NCBI GenBank assembly: GCA_946414095.1
Contig: CAMKNB010000004.1
Span: forward strand, 1 to 61,735
Length of the DNA stretch: 61,735 bases
Origin: an uncultured Mycoplasmatota bacterium
GTDB taxonomy: Bacteria; Bacillota_I; Bacilli_A; RF39; UBA660
Direction: 5' to 3'
Notes under the pieces: generated by a model
Databases searched by the model: none
What the model was told of the DNA's origin: nothing
The model's input: only the letters and a program-made list of their open reading frames with translations
Shown: one piece after another, positions 35,030 through 43,999 of the stretch
Layout of the letters: each line of letters opens with the position of its first letter
How positions within the stretch are numbered: position 1 is the stretch's first letter
Made by a program: the position numbers and the translations under genes

Positions 35030-35680
35030 TTATTTCTTCCTTTCTTTTTTCTTAAACTCTTGAATTTTAATAATATATACTAAAGTAATAATCAAGAATG
35101 GTATTAATATAAATATTCCATATTCTCTAATTATAGATAACACTTTATCTAGGAAAGGTGTTGATTTTTGTTCATTTTCATATTCTTCCATAGCTTTTAG
35201 AAATTCTTCTTCAGACATGTTTTTTGTTTTATCAGTATGTGTTTGACATAATTCATGATCTGGATATTTTCCACAAACTTCATATTTTAACATTCTATTT
35301 AGTCTAGGAACAGTATATTTCATTGTTTTTAAAAGTTCATTTGAACATTTGTTATAAACAGTTACTGTATATGTCTCATCTTCTAAATTTGTAAAACATC
35401 CTACTGCATAAAGATTAATATCCTCAAACATTTTTGCATTAGCAGAATTTCCATGAGAATCTGCAACTGTAACTAACACATCATCATTTGCAGGAGTTAC
35501 TGATAAGAAATATGCATATTTACTTGCATATGAACCAGTTGCTTCTGTAAATAAAACTTCAGCTTTTGTTGCCCATTCTCTTAATTCTTCAGTTTTTTTA
35601 CTATCACACTCAGCATAAACATTTGTGCTAAATAAAACAATTGCTAAAAAACTTAATAATAAAAATTTTAACCTTTTCAT
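35030..35680 (-). CDS. Type I membrane protein, first gene of the Tad/giant-protein locus
   Basis: The protein has 216 residues. A signal peptide (1-23, ending VYA) is followed by an ectodomain with several Cys (ECDSKKTEELREWATKAEV, VGCFTNL, NKCSNELL, YEVCGKYPDHELC) and an acidic helix (KNMSEEEFLKAMEEY). A transmembrane helix (about 182-204) and a basic tail (FKKKERKK) end it. It is a relative of the 211-residue protein at 24223-24858. Its stop is one base before the start of giant protein B, so the two are co-translated. It could tether the giant protein to the membrane. Confidence 0.75.
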   Translation of the reverse strand: MKRLKFLLLSFLAIVLFSTNVYAECDSKKTEELREWATKAEVLFTEATGSYASKYAYFLSVTPANDDVLVTVADSHGNSANAKMFEDINLYAVGCFTNLEDETYTVTVYNKCSNELLKTMKYTVPRLNRMLKYEVCGKYPDHELCQTHTDKTKNMSEEEFLKAMEEYENEQKSTPFLDKVLSIIREYGIFILIPFLIITLVYIIKIQEFKKKERKK

Positions 35681-35703
35681 ATTTCACCTACTATCTAAAA
35701 ATC

Positions 35704-35712
35704 ATTATATCA
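35704..35712 (-). promoter_or_regulatory. Extended -10 promoter at the head of the Tad/giant-protein locus
   Basis: TGATATAAT on the minus strand, 23 bases before the ATG at 35680 and after an A/T-only stretch. The divergent HD gene starts at 35786. Confidence 0.65.
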
Positions 35713-35785
35713 AAAAAAAATTATTATTTCTACTTAAAGTAGTAAAAATAATTAATTTATTATATAATTTTATTGAGGTATTGAT

Positions 35786-36355
35786 ATGGAAGAACAATTT
35801 AAAAAAGAACTAAATTATATAAATAATAGTCGTATTAAGAAAAGCTTAATAATTATGATAAATAAATTACCAGATTATTTTTTTGAAGTTCCAGCTAGTA
35901 GTACTGGTAAATATCATCCAGACTTCTCACTAGGAGAAAATGGATTATTAAGACATACAAAAGCTGCAGTTAGAATAGCATATGAACTATTTAATGATTC
36001 ATCACTTAATAATTTTACCAGTGATGAAAAGGATTTAATATTATTTTCTTTAGTATTACATGATGGACTTAAAAGCGGTAAAACAAAAAGTGAATATACT
36101 TTATTTGAACATCCAATTCTTATGAGTAACTATATAAAAGAATGCCAAGATGAATTAGAACTTAGCAAAGAAGAAATTGAATTTGTTTGCAAATGTATAG
36201 AAACACATATGGGACCATGGACAAAGAATTATAAAGGAGAAGAAGTATTAACTGCTCCTAAAGATAAATATCAAAGATTTGTACATATGTGTGATTATTT
36301 AGCAAGTAGAAAGTTTTTAGATATTAAATTTGATAATAATGAAATTGTATATTAA
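35786..36355 (+). CDS. HD-domain phosphohydrolase-like protein
   Basis: The 189-residue protein belongs to the HD family of metal-dependent phosphohydrolases. Visible ligand residues are His57 (LLRHTKAAV), His92-Asp93 (LVLHDGLKSG), His109 (LFEHPILMS) and a later His in CIETHMGPWT. It contains neither a nucleotide-cyclase nor a nuclease partner domain, so the substrate cannot be named. It stands alone on the plus strand, SD TGAGGT, divergent from the Tad locus, and ends at a strong terminator. Confidence 0.85.
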   Translation: MEEQFKKELNYINNSRIKKSLIIMINKLPDYFFEVPASSTGKYHPDFSLGENGLLRHTKAAVRIAYELFNDSSLNNFTSDEKDLILFSLVLHDGLKSGKTKSEYTLFEHPILMSNYIKECQDELELSKEEIEFVCKCIETHMGPWTKNYKGEEVLTAPKDKYQRFVHMCDYLASRKFLDIKFDNNEIVY

Positions 36356-36379
36356 AAGAGGATTTTTAATAATCCTCTT
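36356..36379. terminator. Terminator after the HD gene
   Basis: AAGAGGATT (36356-36364) and AATCCTCTT (36371-36379), loop TTTAAT, followed by a C and eight T on the plus strand. It overlaps the 3' end of the convergent 58-codon gene. Confidence 0.85.
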
Positions 36380-36542
36380 CTTTTTTTTCATTTAAATAAA
36401 TCTTCTTTAAATTTTTAAAATCAACATCATCTTTATAAAACTCATTAACTTTTTCACTCTCACAAAAAGACTTAATGTATTCTATAAATGTACTTGTATC
36501 TTTTTTATTTTCTTTTATTTTTTCCTTTATTTTTTCTATCAT
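36366..36542 (-). CDS. Small protein, 58 aa, lysine/glutamate-rich
   Basis: A complete short frame starts at ATG 36542 with SD GAGGT five bases before it and ends at TAA 36366. The product is highly charged and probably helical (MIEKIKEKIKENKKDTST at the start, ending NEKKEEDY), with one Cys. It begins eight bases after the stop of the 862-aa gene, so it is probably its co-transcribed partner. I recognise no family. It is short enough to be missed by default gene callers. Confidence 0.68.
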   Translation of the reverse strand: MIEKIKEKIKENKKDTSTFIEYIKSFCESEKVNEFYKDDVDFKNLKKIYLNEKKEEDY

Positions 36543-36550
36543 AAATACCT

Positions 36551-39139
36551 CTAATTTTGTATTTCTACAATTGTTAAATTATTTTCTTTAGCAACATTAA
36601 ATAAGTCATCTGTTAATTTACCAACCACTAATATAAATTCTGTTTTCATTGATTCTTTATTAATATTATTTTCAGATACTTTAATAGATGTTCTGCCATC
36701 ATCCAATGAAAATCTAATTGAACCATCACTAATTAACTTATTATAGCCATAAGCATTTTTTTCTAAATCTGTTACATTTAAGCACATATAATGAACACCG
36801 TCATCCTTGCTTGAACATAACACTCTAAAATCTTGCCCTACAATAGTATATATACTTACCCCATCTCTATTATTTTTAATAACAATATCAGGTCTACTCA
36901 TATATAACTCTTCTATTTCTTCAAGACTTACTATTTCATTATTAATTAGCTCTACTTTATACTTTTTAATTTTATTGAACAACTCAGAAATACTTATAAT
37001 GTTTCTTTTAACTTGATTAAATAAAAATTTCTCAGTAAATGATAATAAAACATCAAAATCAGTAGAACTAAATAATAATTTAGTCATAGCAAATAAATCT
37101 ATTTCTTCTCTACTAAATATTTTTTTACCCTCAATAGTTAAATTATCTAAACTATCAACATCATACAAATCACATAAACTTTTAATAGTAATTACTTCTA
37201 ACCATCCACTATTACCTTTTTCATCATAACCTTTGTTAAATAAGTAATTACATAATAGATTTTTATATGCATCTTGTTCCTTAACAGAAGATATTTCAGA
37301 GACTAATCTTTTATATAAAATTAAATCATAATTAGCAAGTTGCTCTTTTTTAGTTATATTGTATTGATTTGATGTAGTAGCCAATAATAATGTTAAATTA
37401 TCAATTTCTTCATCTGTTAAATCTTTATCTTTTACATCTTCTATTATATCTTTATAATAAATAAAGTTTTCAACTGACCTATAAAGAGTTTCTTTATTTT
37501 CACCAAAAATATTAATAAGTATCTCATAATATATTTTAAATAAAGGATAGACCCTATCTGATTTAATAATTAATAATAAATTAGATATATTAACAAAATT
37601 ATATTTTGAATAATCTAGTAATAACTCTTCACTTATAAATGATAATCTATCATCAAATAATTCAAGTGAATTTATATTGTATATTTCTCTATTATTATCA
37701 ATCTCTTTTCCATATGCATTACTTAATAAATCATTTAATAATTTAATACAAATACCTTTTGACTGATCTCTAATATCTTCTTTATACAATAAACTAGTAC
37801 CTATAAATAAAGATATTTTTTCAGGATTATTTTTTAATATAATATTTTTATTAAATAAAACTTTAAATAATTCAAAAACACACCTATAATCTTTTGACCA
37901 ATCATGTTTTTCAATATTAGCTAAATATTCATCATAAATTTTATTTATTAATTTATAATATTTTGAATATGTATCTTCTCCAAAGTATGCTTTAAATAAA
38001 GATAAACATCTTTTATTACAATCAATAGTTAGTTTTTCTTTTTCTTTTCTGTCAGTATCATCTTTATATACAGGAACAATATAAGGAAGAACATAGTTAA
38101 CATCAACCATAATTAATGCTATCATTTGTTCTATAGTTAATTCTTGCAATAATCTAATTACTCTTTTTGTATATTGATAACTAATATCATTACTTTTTGG
38201 ATTAAATCTGTATATTTTTCCTTTAGCATTCAAAACACACTTATTAACAAGCATATTAACAACTTCTCTATTACTTTTAATACTTATATTTTCTAATATA
38301 CCACAAACTACTTCTTGAGTTTTATCATCTTTATTTTTATTACCTGATAAATTAACATATTTGATTAGTTCTATATCATATTTTAATATTTCAATTAATA
38401 CACTATCAGCTAAATAGTTAATCATGTAAGGATACTTTCTAATATATTCAGTTTGTATATCAACAGTTGATGTTTCAAACAAAGAAAAATCTGCTCTAAT
38501 TTTTTCTACTTGTTTGATAGCATATTTATCTTTAGCCGCACCATTTAAATAAATTACATACTTTTCATCTTCAGAGTGCTTAGTCTGAATAGCCTGACTT
38601 GCATATTTAATAAATGAAGGATTAACTTCTATAATGTATTCCCATTGTCTATCAGTTAGTTTTCCTTTAATACTCTCAATTAATAATTCAGTTTTTTTAA
38701 GATTTAATCTTGATAATACTTCAATTACCTTTTTTAAATCTTCCATATATAATAATGCCACATCTTCGCTTTGCTTAAAATATAAACTAATATAAGCATC
38801 ATATTCTTCATCAGTTAGTTCAACAACTAATGCATTCATAAAAAATTTATTTTCATGAAGCCATGAACTAACTAACTCTTTTCTTGCTTCAACAGACCCA
38901 AATCTAAACATTCTTAAATTACTATTGATTCTAGATTTTTGAAATTCAATTGGAAGAATTCTAATTAAAGAGGTATGATTAAAAAATATATAACTTAAAA
39001 CAATCTCGTTGTTTTCGAGATCTTTATTGTTCAAATAAGCTTGTTCAATTTCTTTATCACTTTTATTTTTTAAAGAAGCGATAAAGTTATTAGCTTTTCT
39101 CTGAATATGTCTATTTTTAATTGTTTCATATAATGACAT
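36551..39139 (-). CDS. Large helical protein of unknown function, 862 aa
   Basis: I do not recognise this protein. It is long, hydrophilic and mostly alpha-helical, with no signal peptide, transmembrane helix, P-loop or obvious catalytic motif. Helical-repeat-like segments (LIESIKGKLTDRQWEYIIE, VRKEL-type starts) suggest a scaffold. The last about 80 residues appear as a beta domain (SIYTIVGQDFRVLCSSKDDGVHYMCL). I use ATG 39139, six bases after GAGGT, not the TTG two codons earlier. A small charged protein follows immediately. Confidence 0.8.
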   Translation of the reverse strand: MSLYETIKNRHIQRKANNFIASLKNKSDKEIEQAYLNNKDLENNEIVLSYIFFNHTSLIRILPIEFQKSRINSNLRMFRFGSVEARKELVSSWLHENKFFMNALVVELTDEEYDAYISLYFKQSEDVALLYMEDLKKVIEVLSRLNLKKTELLIESIKGKLTDRQWEYIIEVNPSFIKYASQAIQTKHSEDEKYVIYLNGAAKDKYAIKQVEKIRADFSLFETSTVDIQTEYIRKYPYMINYLADSVLIEILKYDIELIKYVNLSGNKNKDDKTQEVVCGILENISIKSNREVVNMLVNKCVLNAKGKIYRFNPKSNDISYQYTKRVIRLLQELTIEQMIALIMVDVNYVLPYIVPVYKDDTDRKEKEKLTIDCNKRCLSLFKAYFGEDTYSKYYKLINKIYDEYLANIEKHDWSKDYRCVFELFKVLFNKNIILKNNPEKISLFIGTSLLYKEDIRDQSKGICIKLLNDLLSNAYGKEIDNNREIYNINSLELFDDRLSFISEELLLDYSKYNFVNISNLLLIIKSDRVYPLFKIYYEILINIFGENKETLYRSVENFIYYKDIIEDVKDKDLTDEEIDNLTLLLATTSNQYNITKKEQLANYDLILYKRLVSEISSVKEQDAYKNLLCNYLFNKGYDEKGNSGWLEVITIKSLCDLYDVDSLDNLTIEGKKIFSREEIDLFAMTKLLFSSTDFDVLLSFTEKFLFNQVKRNIISISELFNKIKKYKVELINNEIVSLEEIEELYMSRPDIVIKNNRDGVSIYTIVGQDFRVLCSSKDDGVHYMCLNVTDLEKNAYGYNKLISDGSIRFSLDDGRTSIKVSENNINKESMKTEFILVVGKLTDDLFNVAKENNLTIVEIQN

Positions 39140-39165
39140 AGCCAAACCTCTTTATTCTATATTTC

Positions 39166-39174
39166 ATTATAACA
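39166..39174 (-). promoter_or_regulatory. Extended -10 promoter of the 862-aa gene
   Basis: TGTTATAAT on the minus strand, 26 bases upstream of the ATG at 39139. Confidence 0.65.
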
Positions 39175-39191
39175 TAATAATAATTAAAAAA

Positions 39192-39216
39192 GAAGAAATA
39201 AATTATTTATTTCTTC
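39192..39216 (-). terminator. Terminator after the helicase gene
   Basis: GAAGAAATAAAT/ATTTATTTCTTC inverted repeat overlapping the stop at 39207, then a T run on the minus strand. Confidence 0.8.
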
Positions 39217-41282
39217 GTTAAATATTTATGATTAGCTGCAATTTGTTTAATGCCAACTTTATGATTAAATGCTATAGTTGCAACACTACCATTAATACTT
39301 ATTACAACACCCTCACCAAATATATTATGAATTACTTTGTCTCCGGCGCTAATTCCATCACTAGTTTTATTATACATATTTGGTATTACTTTATCATTTA
39401 CCATTGTAGGTTTTGTATTAGTACTATTTAGTAATGATTGGTCTATTTCTTTAATAAATCTACTTTCTATTGTACCACTAGTACTTCCATAAATAGTTCT
39501 TTGTCTTGCACTAAGCAAATATAATTTGGATTTAGCCCTTGTAATTCCTACATAGCATAATCTTCTTTCTTCTTCAAGTTCACTTGCACTTTCAAAACTT
39601 CTATTATGTGGAAATATTCCCTCTTCCATTCCAAGAATAAATACAACTTTAAATTCCAATCCTTTAGCAGAATGAAGAGTCATTAATGTAACTTCATCAT
39701 CATTATTAGAATATTGACCTGTATCACTAACAAGCATAATATTTTCTAAAAATGTTTCTAAATCATATATACCATTTTCTTCAAAATTAAGTGCCAAACT
39801 CTTAAATTCATCAAGCGTTTCTAATCTTCTCTCATTCTCAATAGACTTATCATTTTCATATTCCATTCTAAGACCAGTTTTAGTAAGTGTATTTTCAATT
39901 ATTTCTACTAAATTCATTTCTTTTGCATCTTCAATTAATTCAAGAATAATTTTTTTCCACTCAAGTTCTTTTCCACTATCAATTGCATTAAACATAGAAG
40001 TATTATTTTCACGAGCTTTATTTCTGATAGAATCGATTGTTTTAGCACCAATACCTCTTCTAGGTGTATTAATTACTCTTTCTAAACTAACAGAATCACT
40101 AGGATTATAAATAATATTTAAATAAGCAATTAAGTCTTTAATCTCTTTTCTATCTAAGTATTTATATGAACCTATAACATTATATGGAATACTATTACTA
40201 GCACAAGTTTGTTCAATAATTCTTGATTGAGCATTTGTTCTATATAAAATTGCAAAGTCTTTGTAACTATATCCAAGAGATACTAGTTCTTTAATTTTAT
40301 TAATAGCAAAGCTAGCTTCTTTCATTTCATCTTCTACTCTTATATAATCTATCTTTTCTCCATCACCAGAAGATGTCCACAAATTAAGTTTCTTACCTTC
40401 ACTATTATTCTTTATAACAGAATTAGCTGCCTTTAATATATTATTTGTGCTTCTATAGTTTTCTTCAAGCAATACAACCTTTGCATTTTTATAATCACGT
40501 TCAAAATTAAGAATATTTCTATAATCAGCATTTCTCCATGAATATATAGATTGATTAGCATCCCCTACTACAAAAATATTATTATATTTTTTAGCAAGTA
40601 ACTTACATAGTTCATATTGAATACTATTAGTATCTTGATATTCATCAACTAGTATATATTTAAATCTTTCCTGATAATGTTCAAGTATTTCAGGACTTTT
40701 TTTAAATAACTCGACTGGTTTCAATAATAAATCATCAAAATCAACTGAATTGTTTTCTTTTAATAATTTTAAATATTTTTCATAAACACGAGCAATAACT
40801 TTATCATCATCTCTTAAAAAGAGTCTATTATATTCACTTGGACTTACTCCATCATTCTTAGAACTACTTATTCTATTTATTATATGTTTAATATCATAAT
40901 CTTTTGGATCTAAATCTTCTTCTTTCAAAATTCTTTTAATTAATGATTTAGAATCATCTTGATCTAAAATAGTAATATTTGATGTATATCCTACACTTCT
41001 ATAGTTTTCCCTTAACACTCTAAGTCCAAAAGAATGAAATGTTCCAATAAATATTGAATCAGCAACACTACCAAGTTTTAATTCAACTCTATCTTTCATC
41101 TCTTTAGCAGCTTTATTAGTAAATGTAATAGCAAGAATATTATATGGACTTACTCCATCATCTATTAATTTAATAATTCTTTCTGTTAAAACTCTTGTTT
41201 TTCCACTACCTGCCCCAGCAAGAACTAAACAAGGTCCATCTTTATGATTTACAGCTTCAATTTGTTTGTCATTTAATGTCAT
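39207..41282 (-). CDS. pcrA: ATP-dependent DNA helicase PcrA (UvrD/Rep family)
   Basis: In this 691-residue superfamily 1A helicase, motif I is AGAGSGKTRVLTERI (about 22-36). Also visible are AITFTNKAAKEMKDRV (Ia), VDEYQDTNSIQYEL (II), VVGDANQSIYSWRNAD (III), NYRSTNNIL (IV), MTLHSAKGLEFKVVFI (V) and YVGITRAKSKLYL (VI). PcrA is the essential Gram-positive helicase for repair and plasmid replication, acting on RNA polymerase and stalled forks. The C-terminal tail has the usual short beta domain (DKVIHNIFGEGVVISI). SD AAGAGGT precedes the ATG. No ligA is adjacent, unlike many Bacilli. Confidence 0.95.
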   Translation of the reverse strand: MTLNDKQIEAVNHKDGPCLVLAGAGSGKTRVLTERIIKLIDDGVSPYNILAITFTNKAAKEMKDRVELKLGSVADSIFIGTFHSFGLRVLRENYRSVGYTSNITILDQDDSKSLIKRILKEEDLDPKDYDIKHIINRISSSKNDGVSPSEYNRLFLRDDDKVIARVYEKYLKLLKENNSVDFDDLLLKPVELFKKSPEILEHYQERFKYILVDEYQDTNSIQYELCKLLAKKYNNIFVVGDANQSIYSWRNADYRNILNFERDYKNAKVVLLEENYRSTNNILKAANSVIKNNSEGKKLNLWTSSGDGEKIDYIRVEDEMKEASFAINKIKELVSLGYSYKDFAILYRTNAQSRIIEQTCASNSIPYNVIGSYKYLDRKEIKDLIAYLNIIYNPSDSVSLERVINTPRRGIGAKTIDSIRNKARENNTSMFNAIDSGKELEWKKIILELIEDAKEMNLVEIIENTLTKTGLRMEYENDKSIENERRLETLDEFKSLALNFEENGIYDLETFLENIMLVSDTGQYSNNDDEVTLMTLHSAKGLEFKVVFILGMEEGIFPHNRSFESASELEEERRLCYVGITRAKSKLYLLSARQRTIYGSTSGTIESRFIKEIDQSLLNSTNTKPTMVNDKVIPNMYNKTSDGISAGDKVIHNIFGEGVVISINGSVATIAFNHKVGIKQIAANHKYLTKK

Positions 41283-41302
41283 ATATTTTTACCTCTTAAA
41301 AT

Positions 41303-41311
41303 ATTATAGCA
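41303..41311 (-). promoter_or_regulatory. Extended -10 promoter of pcrA
   Basis: TGCTATAAT on the minus strand, 20 bases upstream of the ATG; the SD lies between. Confidence 0.65.
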
Positions 41312-41315
41312 TTAA

Positions 41316-41341
41316 AAAAGTATTAAATAAATAATACTTTT
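41316..41341 (-). terminator. Terminator after the YgjV-family gene
   Basis: AAAAGTATT (41316-41324) and AATACTTTT (41333-41341) with an eight-base loop, then A/T on the minus strand; just after the stop at 41344. Confidence 0.8.
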
Positions 41342-41343
41342 CT

Positions 41344-41883
41344 TTATTCCCTTATTCCTATATTTGTCTTTTTAATATCTTTTCCTTTTAATAAATCTTT
41401 ATTAAAAATTAATATTGAAATATTTGATAAACATACTATTCCATCAGTTAAAGCCCCAGAATAAGACTTAACAGCAATATCATATATAACCCAAAGTGTA
41501 TAAGATACAACTGCTCCAAATACTACAATCTTTTTTTTCTTTGTTAAAGTATATCCATCTATAGTACTAGAAAGAATTGGTAACAATTCTATTATTCCTG
41601 AATATGTGAAAAAACCATATAGTATGTAAATTGGAATTGATCCTAAAAAAATATAATCATCTGAATCTGTTTTATAATACAATGAATCTCTAATCACTTC
41701 AAAAATGCATATAAATAAACCACTATACGCTCCTAAAAAATAGTAATGCAAACACCAAAGAACAGTAGATATTATTTGAAAAACTAATATTTTATTAGTA
41801 TTTTCTCTATAATAACTAAGTACTATTAAAAGCCATGCTACTATTCCTAATAATTGTATTAACCAAAAATTTATATTTTCCAT
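41344..41883 (-). CDS. YgjV family inner membrane protein
   Basis: This 179-residue membrane protein has about six hydrophobic helices and the YgjV-family layout (IQLLGIVAWLLIVLSYYRE, STVLWCLHYYFLGAYSG). The function of the family is not known. It is downstream of the agmatine genes but has its own promoter and terminator. There is no SD. The predicted extended -10 (41890-41898) ends only six bases before the ATG, so the message is probably leaderless. Confidence 0.78.
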   Translation of the reverse strand: MENINFWLIQLLGIVAWLLIVLSYYRENTNKILVFQIISTVLWCLHYYFLGAYSGLFICIFEVIRDSLYYKTDSDDYIFLGSIPIYILYGFFTYSGIIELLPILSSTIDGYTLTKKKKIVVFGAVVSYTLWVIYDIAVKSYSGALTDGIVCLSNISILIFNKDLLKGKDIKKTNIGIRE

Positions 41884-41889
41884 AATATT

Positions 41890-41898
41890 ATTATAACA
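41890..41898 (-). promoter_or_regulatory. Extended -10 that makes a leaderless message
   Basis: TGTTATAAT on the minus strand, whose last T is six bases from the ATG at 41883. Transcription would start at or next to the ATG. Confidence 0.6.
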
Positions 41899-41907
41899 TC
41901 AAAAAAA

Positions 41908-41932
41908 AAGAAGAAAAATAATTATTCTTCTT
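41908..41932 (-). terminator. Terminator of the agmatine operon
   Basis: AAGAAGAA/TTCTTCTT stem with nine-base loop, then a long T run on the minus strand; overlaps the stop at 41931. Confidence 0.8.
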
Positions 41933-42836
41933 ATTTACGTATAGTTGTAATATTATTATTACTTAATATACCTTTTATATTTGATAAGCTTGTTATGATA
42001 GCATCATTTCCAGTTCTATTTACAAATCTAATGGCTGCATCTATTTTTGGCAACATACTACCTTTTTTAAACTCACCATTTTTTCTATATTCCATTGCTT
42101 TTTTTGTACTAATAGTAGCAAGTGCTTTTTCTTTTGGTGTACCAAAGTTAATACATACTTGATCTACTGCTGTTAAAATAATAAATTTATCAGCATGAAG
42201 TTTCTCAGCTAGTAATGATGAAGCTAAATCTTTATCAATTACTGCTTCAACTTTCTTATTTTTAGATTCATCAAATACAGGAATACCTCCACCACCACAT
42301 GCAACTACAATTGTTCCATCAGACACCAATTTTGCAATTGCATTAAGATTATAAATATCTTTTGGTTTTGGTGAAGCAACCACTTTTCTATATCCTCTAT
42401 TAGAGTCTTCAACATAAACATCACCACTCTCACGAGCAAGTTTTTCTGCTTCCTCTTTTGTATAGAATTTACCTATAGGTTTAGTAGGTTTATTAAAAGA
42501 TGAATCTTTTGGATCAACTAACACTTCTGTAACTATTGTTACAACATCTCTATTAATCTTTTTACTTAAAAGCTCATATCTTAGTCTTCTTTGGATATGA
42601 AAACCAATATATCCTTCACTCATAGCTGTACAACAATCAAGTGGCATTTCTACTCCATTATTAGCAAAAGCTTTAGTTATCATACCAACTTGTGGACCAT
42701 TACCATGAGTAATTATTATTTCATTACCCTTAAATAATTTAATTAATTCTTTAGATGCTTTTTTAAGTAATTTTTGTTGATCTAAATATGTATTACCAAG
42801 AGCATTTCCACCCAAAGCAATAACTATTCTACTCAT
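41931..42836 (-). CDS. arcC: Carbamate kinase
   Basis: The 301-residue amino-acid kinase-fold enzyme transfers phosphate from carbamoyl phosphate to ADP, the ATP-yielding last step of the agmatine deiminase route. It shows the N-terminal [32 protein letters not shown] and the [13 protein letters not shown] motif, all typical of carbamate kinase. It overlaps the stop of agmatine deiminase by four bases (ATGA) and has no separate SD, so it depends on translation coupling. Position makes the agmatine-linked paralogue (aguC) more likely than the arginine-linked one. Confidence 0.94.
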   Translation of the reverse strand: MSRIVIALGGNALGNTYLDQQKLLKKASKELIKLFKGNEIIITHGNGPQVGMITKAFANNGVEMPLDCCTAMSEGYIGFHIQRRLRYELLSKKINRDVVTIVTEVLVDPKDSSFNKPTKPIGKFYTKEEAEKLARESGDVYVEDSNRGYRKVVASPKPKDIYNLNAIAKLVSDGTIVVACGGGGIPVFDESKNKKVEAVIDKDLASSLLAEKLHADKFIILTAVDQVCINFGTPKEKALATISTKKAMEYRKNGEFKKGSMLPKIDAAIRFVNRTGNDAIITSLSNIKGILSNNNITTIRK

Positions 42837-43936
42837 TTTCTATGAGGAACCTGTTGAGTAATACAGTGAATGTTTCCACCACCTAATAGTATTTCTCTAG
42901 CATAAATAGGTTCAATCTTTCTATCAGGATATAATTCTTGTAATGTTTCAATAGCTTTTTTATCCATTGGATCATTAAATACTGGTAAAGCAATAAAACC
43001 ATTTCCTGTTAAATAGTTAACATAAGATGCTGCCATTCTATCTCCCTCATTACGTGGAAGAGTTCCTTCAACATAATCAATTCCGCCACTTTCTTCAGCA
43101 GTAATATATTGAGGGCTAGGACAATATAATTTATGGATTTCTAATTTACGTCCTCTAGCATCTTTAACACTACTTAAATAAGCATAATCTTCTCTACTAA
43201 TCTTATATTGAGGGTCTTTTTCATCATCACTCCAAGCAAGAACAACTACACCTGGACGAACAAAATTACAAATATTATCTACATGTCCATTAGTATCTAC
43301 ATCATTGTATAGACCTTTTGGAAGCCATAATACTTTTTCTACATTTAAATAATCTCTCAATATTTTTTCGATTTGCTTTTTGCTTAAATTTGGATTTCTA
43401 CCTGGGCTTAATAGTGTTTCTTCAGTAACCATACAAGTACCTTCTCCATCAACATGGAATGAACCACCTTCACAAACAAAGTCTCTTATTTGGTAATAAT
43501 CAACGCTTTCTATTTCACTCATTTTTTGAGCTATACATTCATCAAAATCCCATGGAAAATAGATTCCATCATAAAATCCACCATATGCATTGAATCCCCA
43601 ATCGATTCCACGCATTTCACCTTTTTTATTAACAACAAATGTTGCCCCTGTATCTCTACACCAAGAGTCATTGTTAGAAAGTTCAATTACTCTAACATTA
43701 TCTGGTAACATATTTCTTGCATTAGCATATTGATCACGATTAACAAGCATAGTCATTTTTTCATATTTAGCTATTGTGCTTGCTACTTTAACAAATACTT
43801 CTTGAGCAGGCTTAGCACCATTTCTCCAGTTATCTGTTCTTTGTGGCCATAGCATATATACACCATCTTGTAGTTCAAATTCACCAGGCATTCTAAATCC
43901 ATCAGCTTTTGGTGTTGAGTCTTTTATTCTTCTCAT
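42833..43936 (-). CDS. aguA: Agmatine deiminase
   Basis: The enzyme converts agmatine to N-carbamoylputrescine and ammonia. The 367-residue protein starts [19 protein letters not shown], with WPQRTDNWR and [12 protein letters not shown], then [14 protein letters not shown] and the catalytic Cys358 in [11 protein letters not shown]. These are the full signatures of the peptidylarginine deiminase-fold agmatine deiminase family. It overlaps carbamate kinase and lies 64 bases after the antiporter, a gap with a weak hairpin (about 43969-43991). SD AAGAAGG precedes the ATG. Confidence 0.96.
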   Translation of the reverse strand: MRRIKDSTPKADGFRMPGEFELQDGVYMLWPQRTDNWRNGAKPAQEVFVKVASTIAKYEKMTMLVNRDQYANARNMLPDNVRVIELSNNDSWCRDTGATFVVNKKGEMRGIDWGFNAYGGFYDGIYFPWDFDECIAQKMSEIESVDYYQIRDFVCEGGSFHVDGEGTCMVTEETLLSPGRNPNLSKKQIEKILRDYLNVEKVLWLPKGLYNDVDTNGHVDNICNFVRPGVVVLAWSDDEKDPQYKISREDYAYLSSVKDARGRKLEIHKLYCPSPQYITAEESGGIDYVEGTLPRNEGDRMAASYVNYLTGNGFIALPVFNDPMDKKAIETLQELYPDRKIEPIYAREILLGGGNIHCITQQVPHRK

Positions 43937-43999
43937 CTTATACCTTCTTTCTAAAAATATAATTATTAAGGGATTTCAATTTGAAACCCCTATTTCATA

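Noticed and set aside
35681-35785. Attachment site or regulatory inverted repeat between the Tad locus and the HD gene
   Set aside because: The stretch is A/T homopolymer-like; ACTTTAAGT-type short palindromes are expected by chance at this composition.
43969-43991. Terminator between the antiporter and agmatine deiminase genes
   Set aside because: The hairpin has a mismatch and no continuous T run on the minus strand, so I regard it at most as an mRNA-processing or attenuation structure and do not list it.
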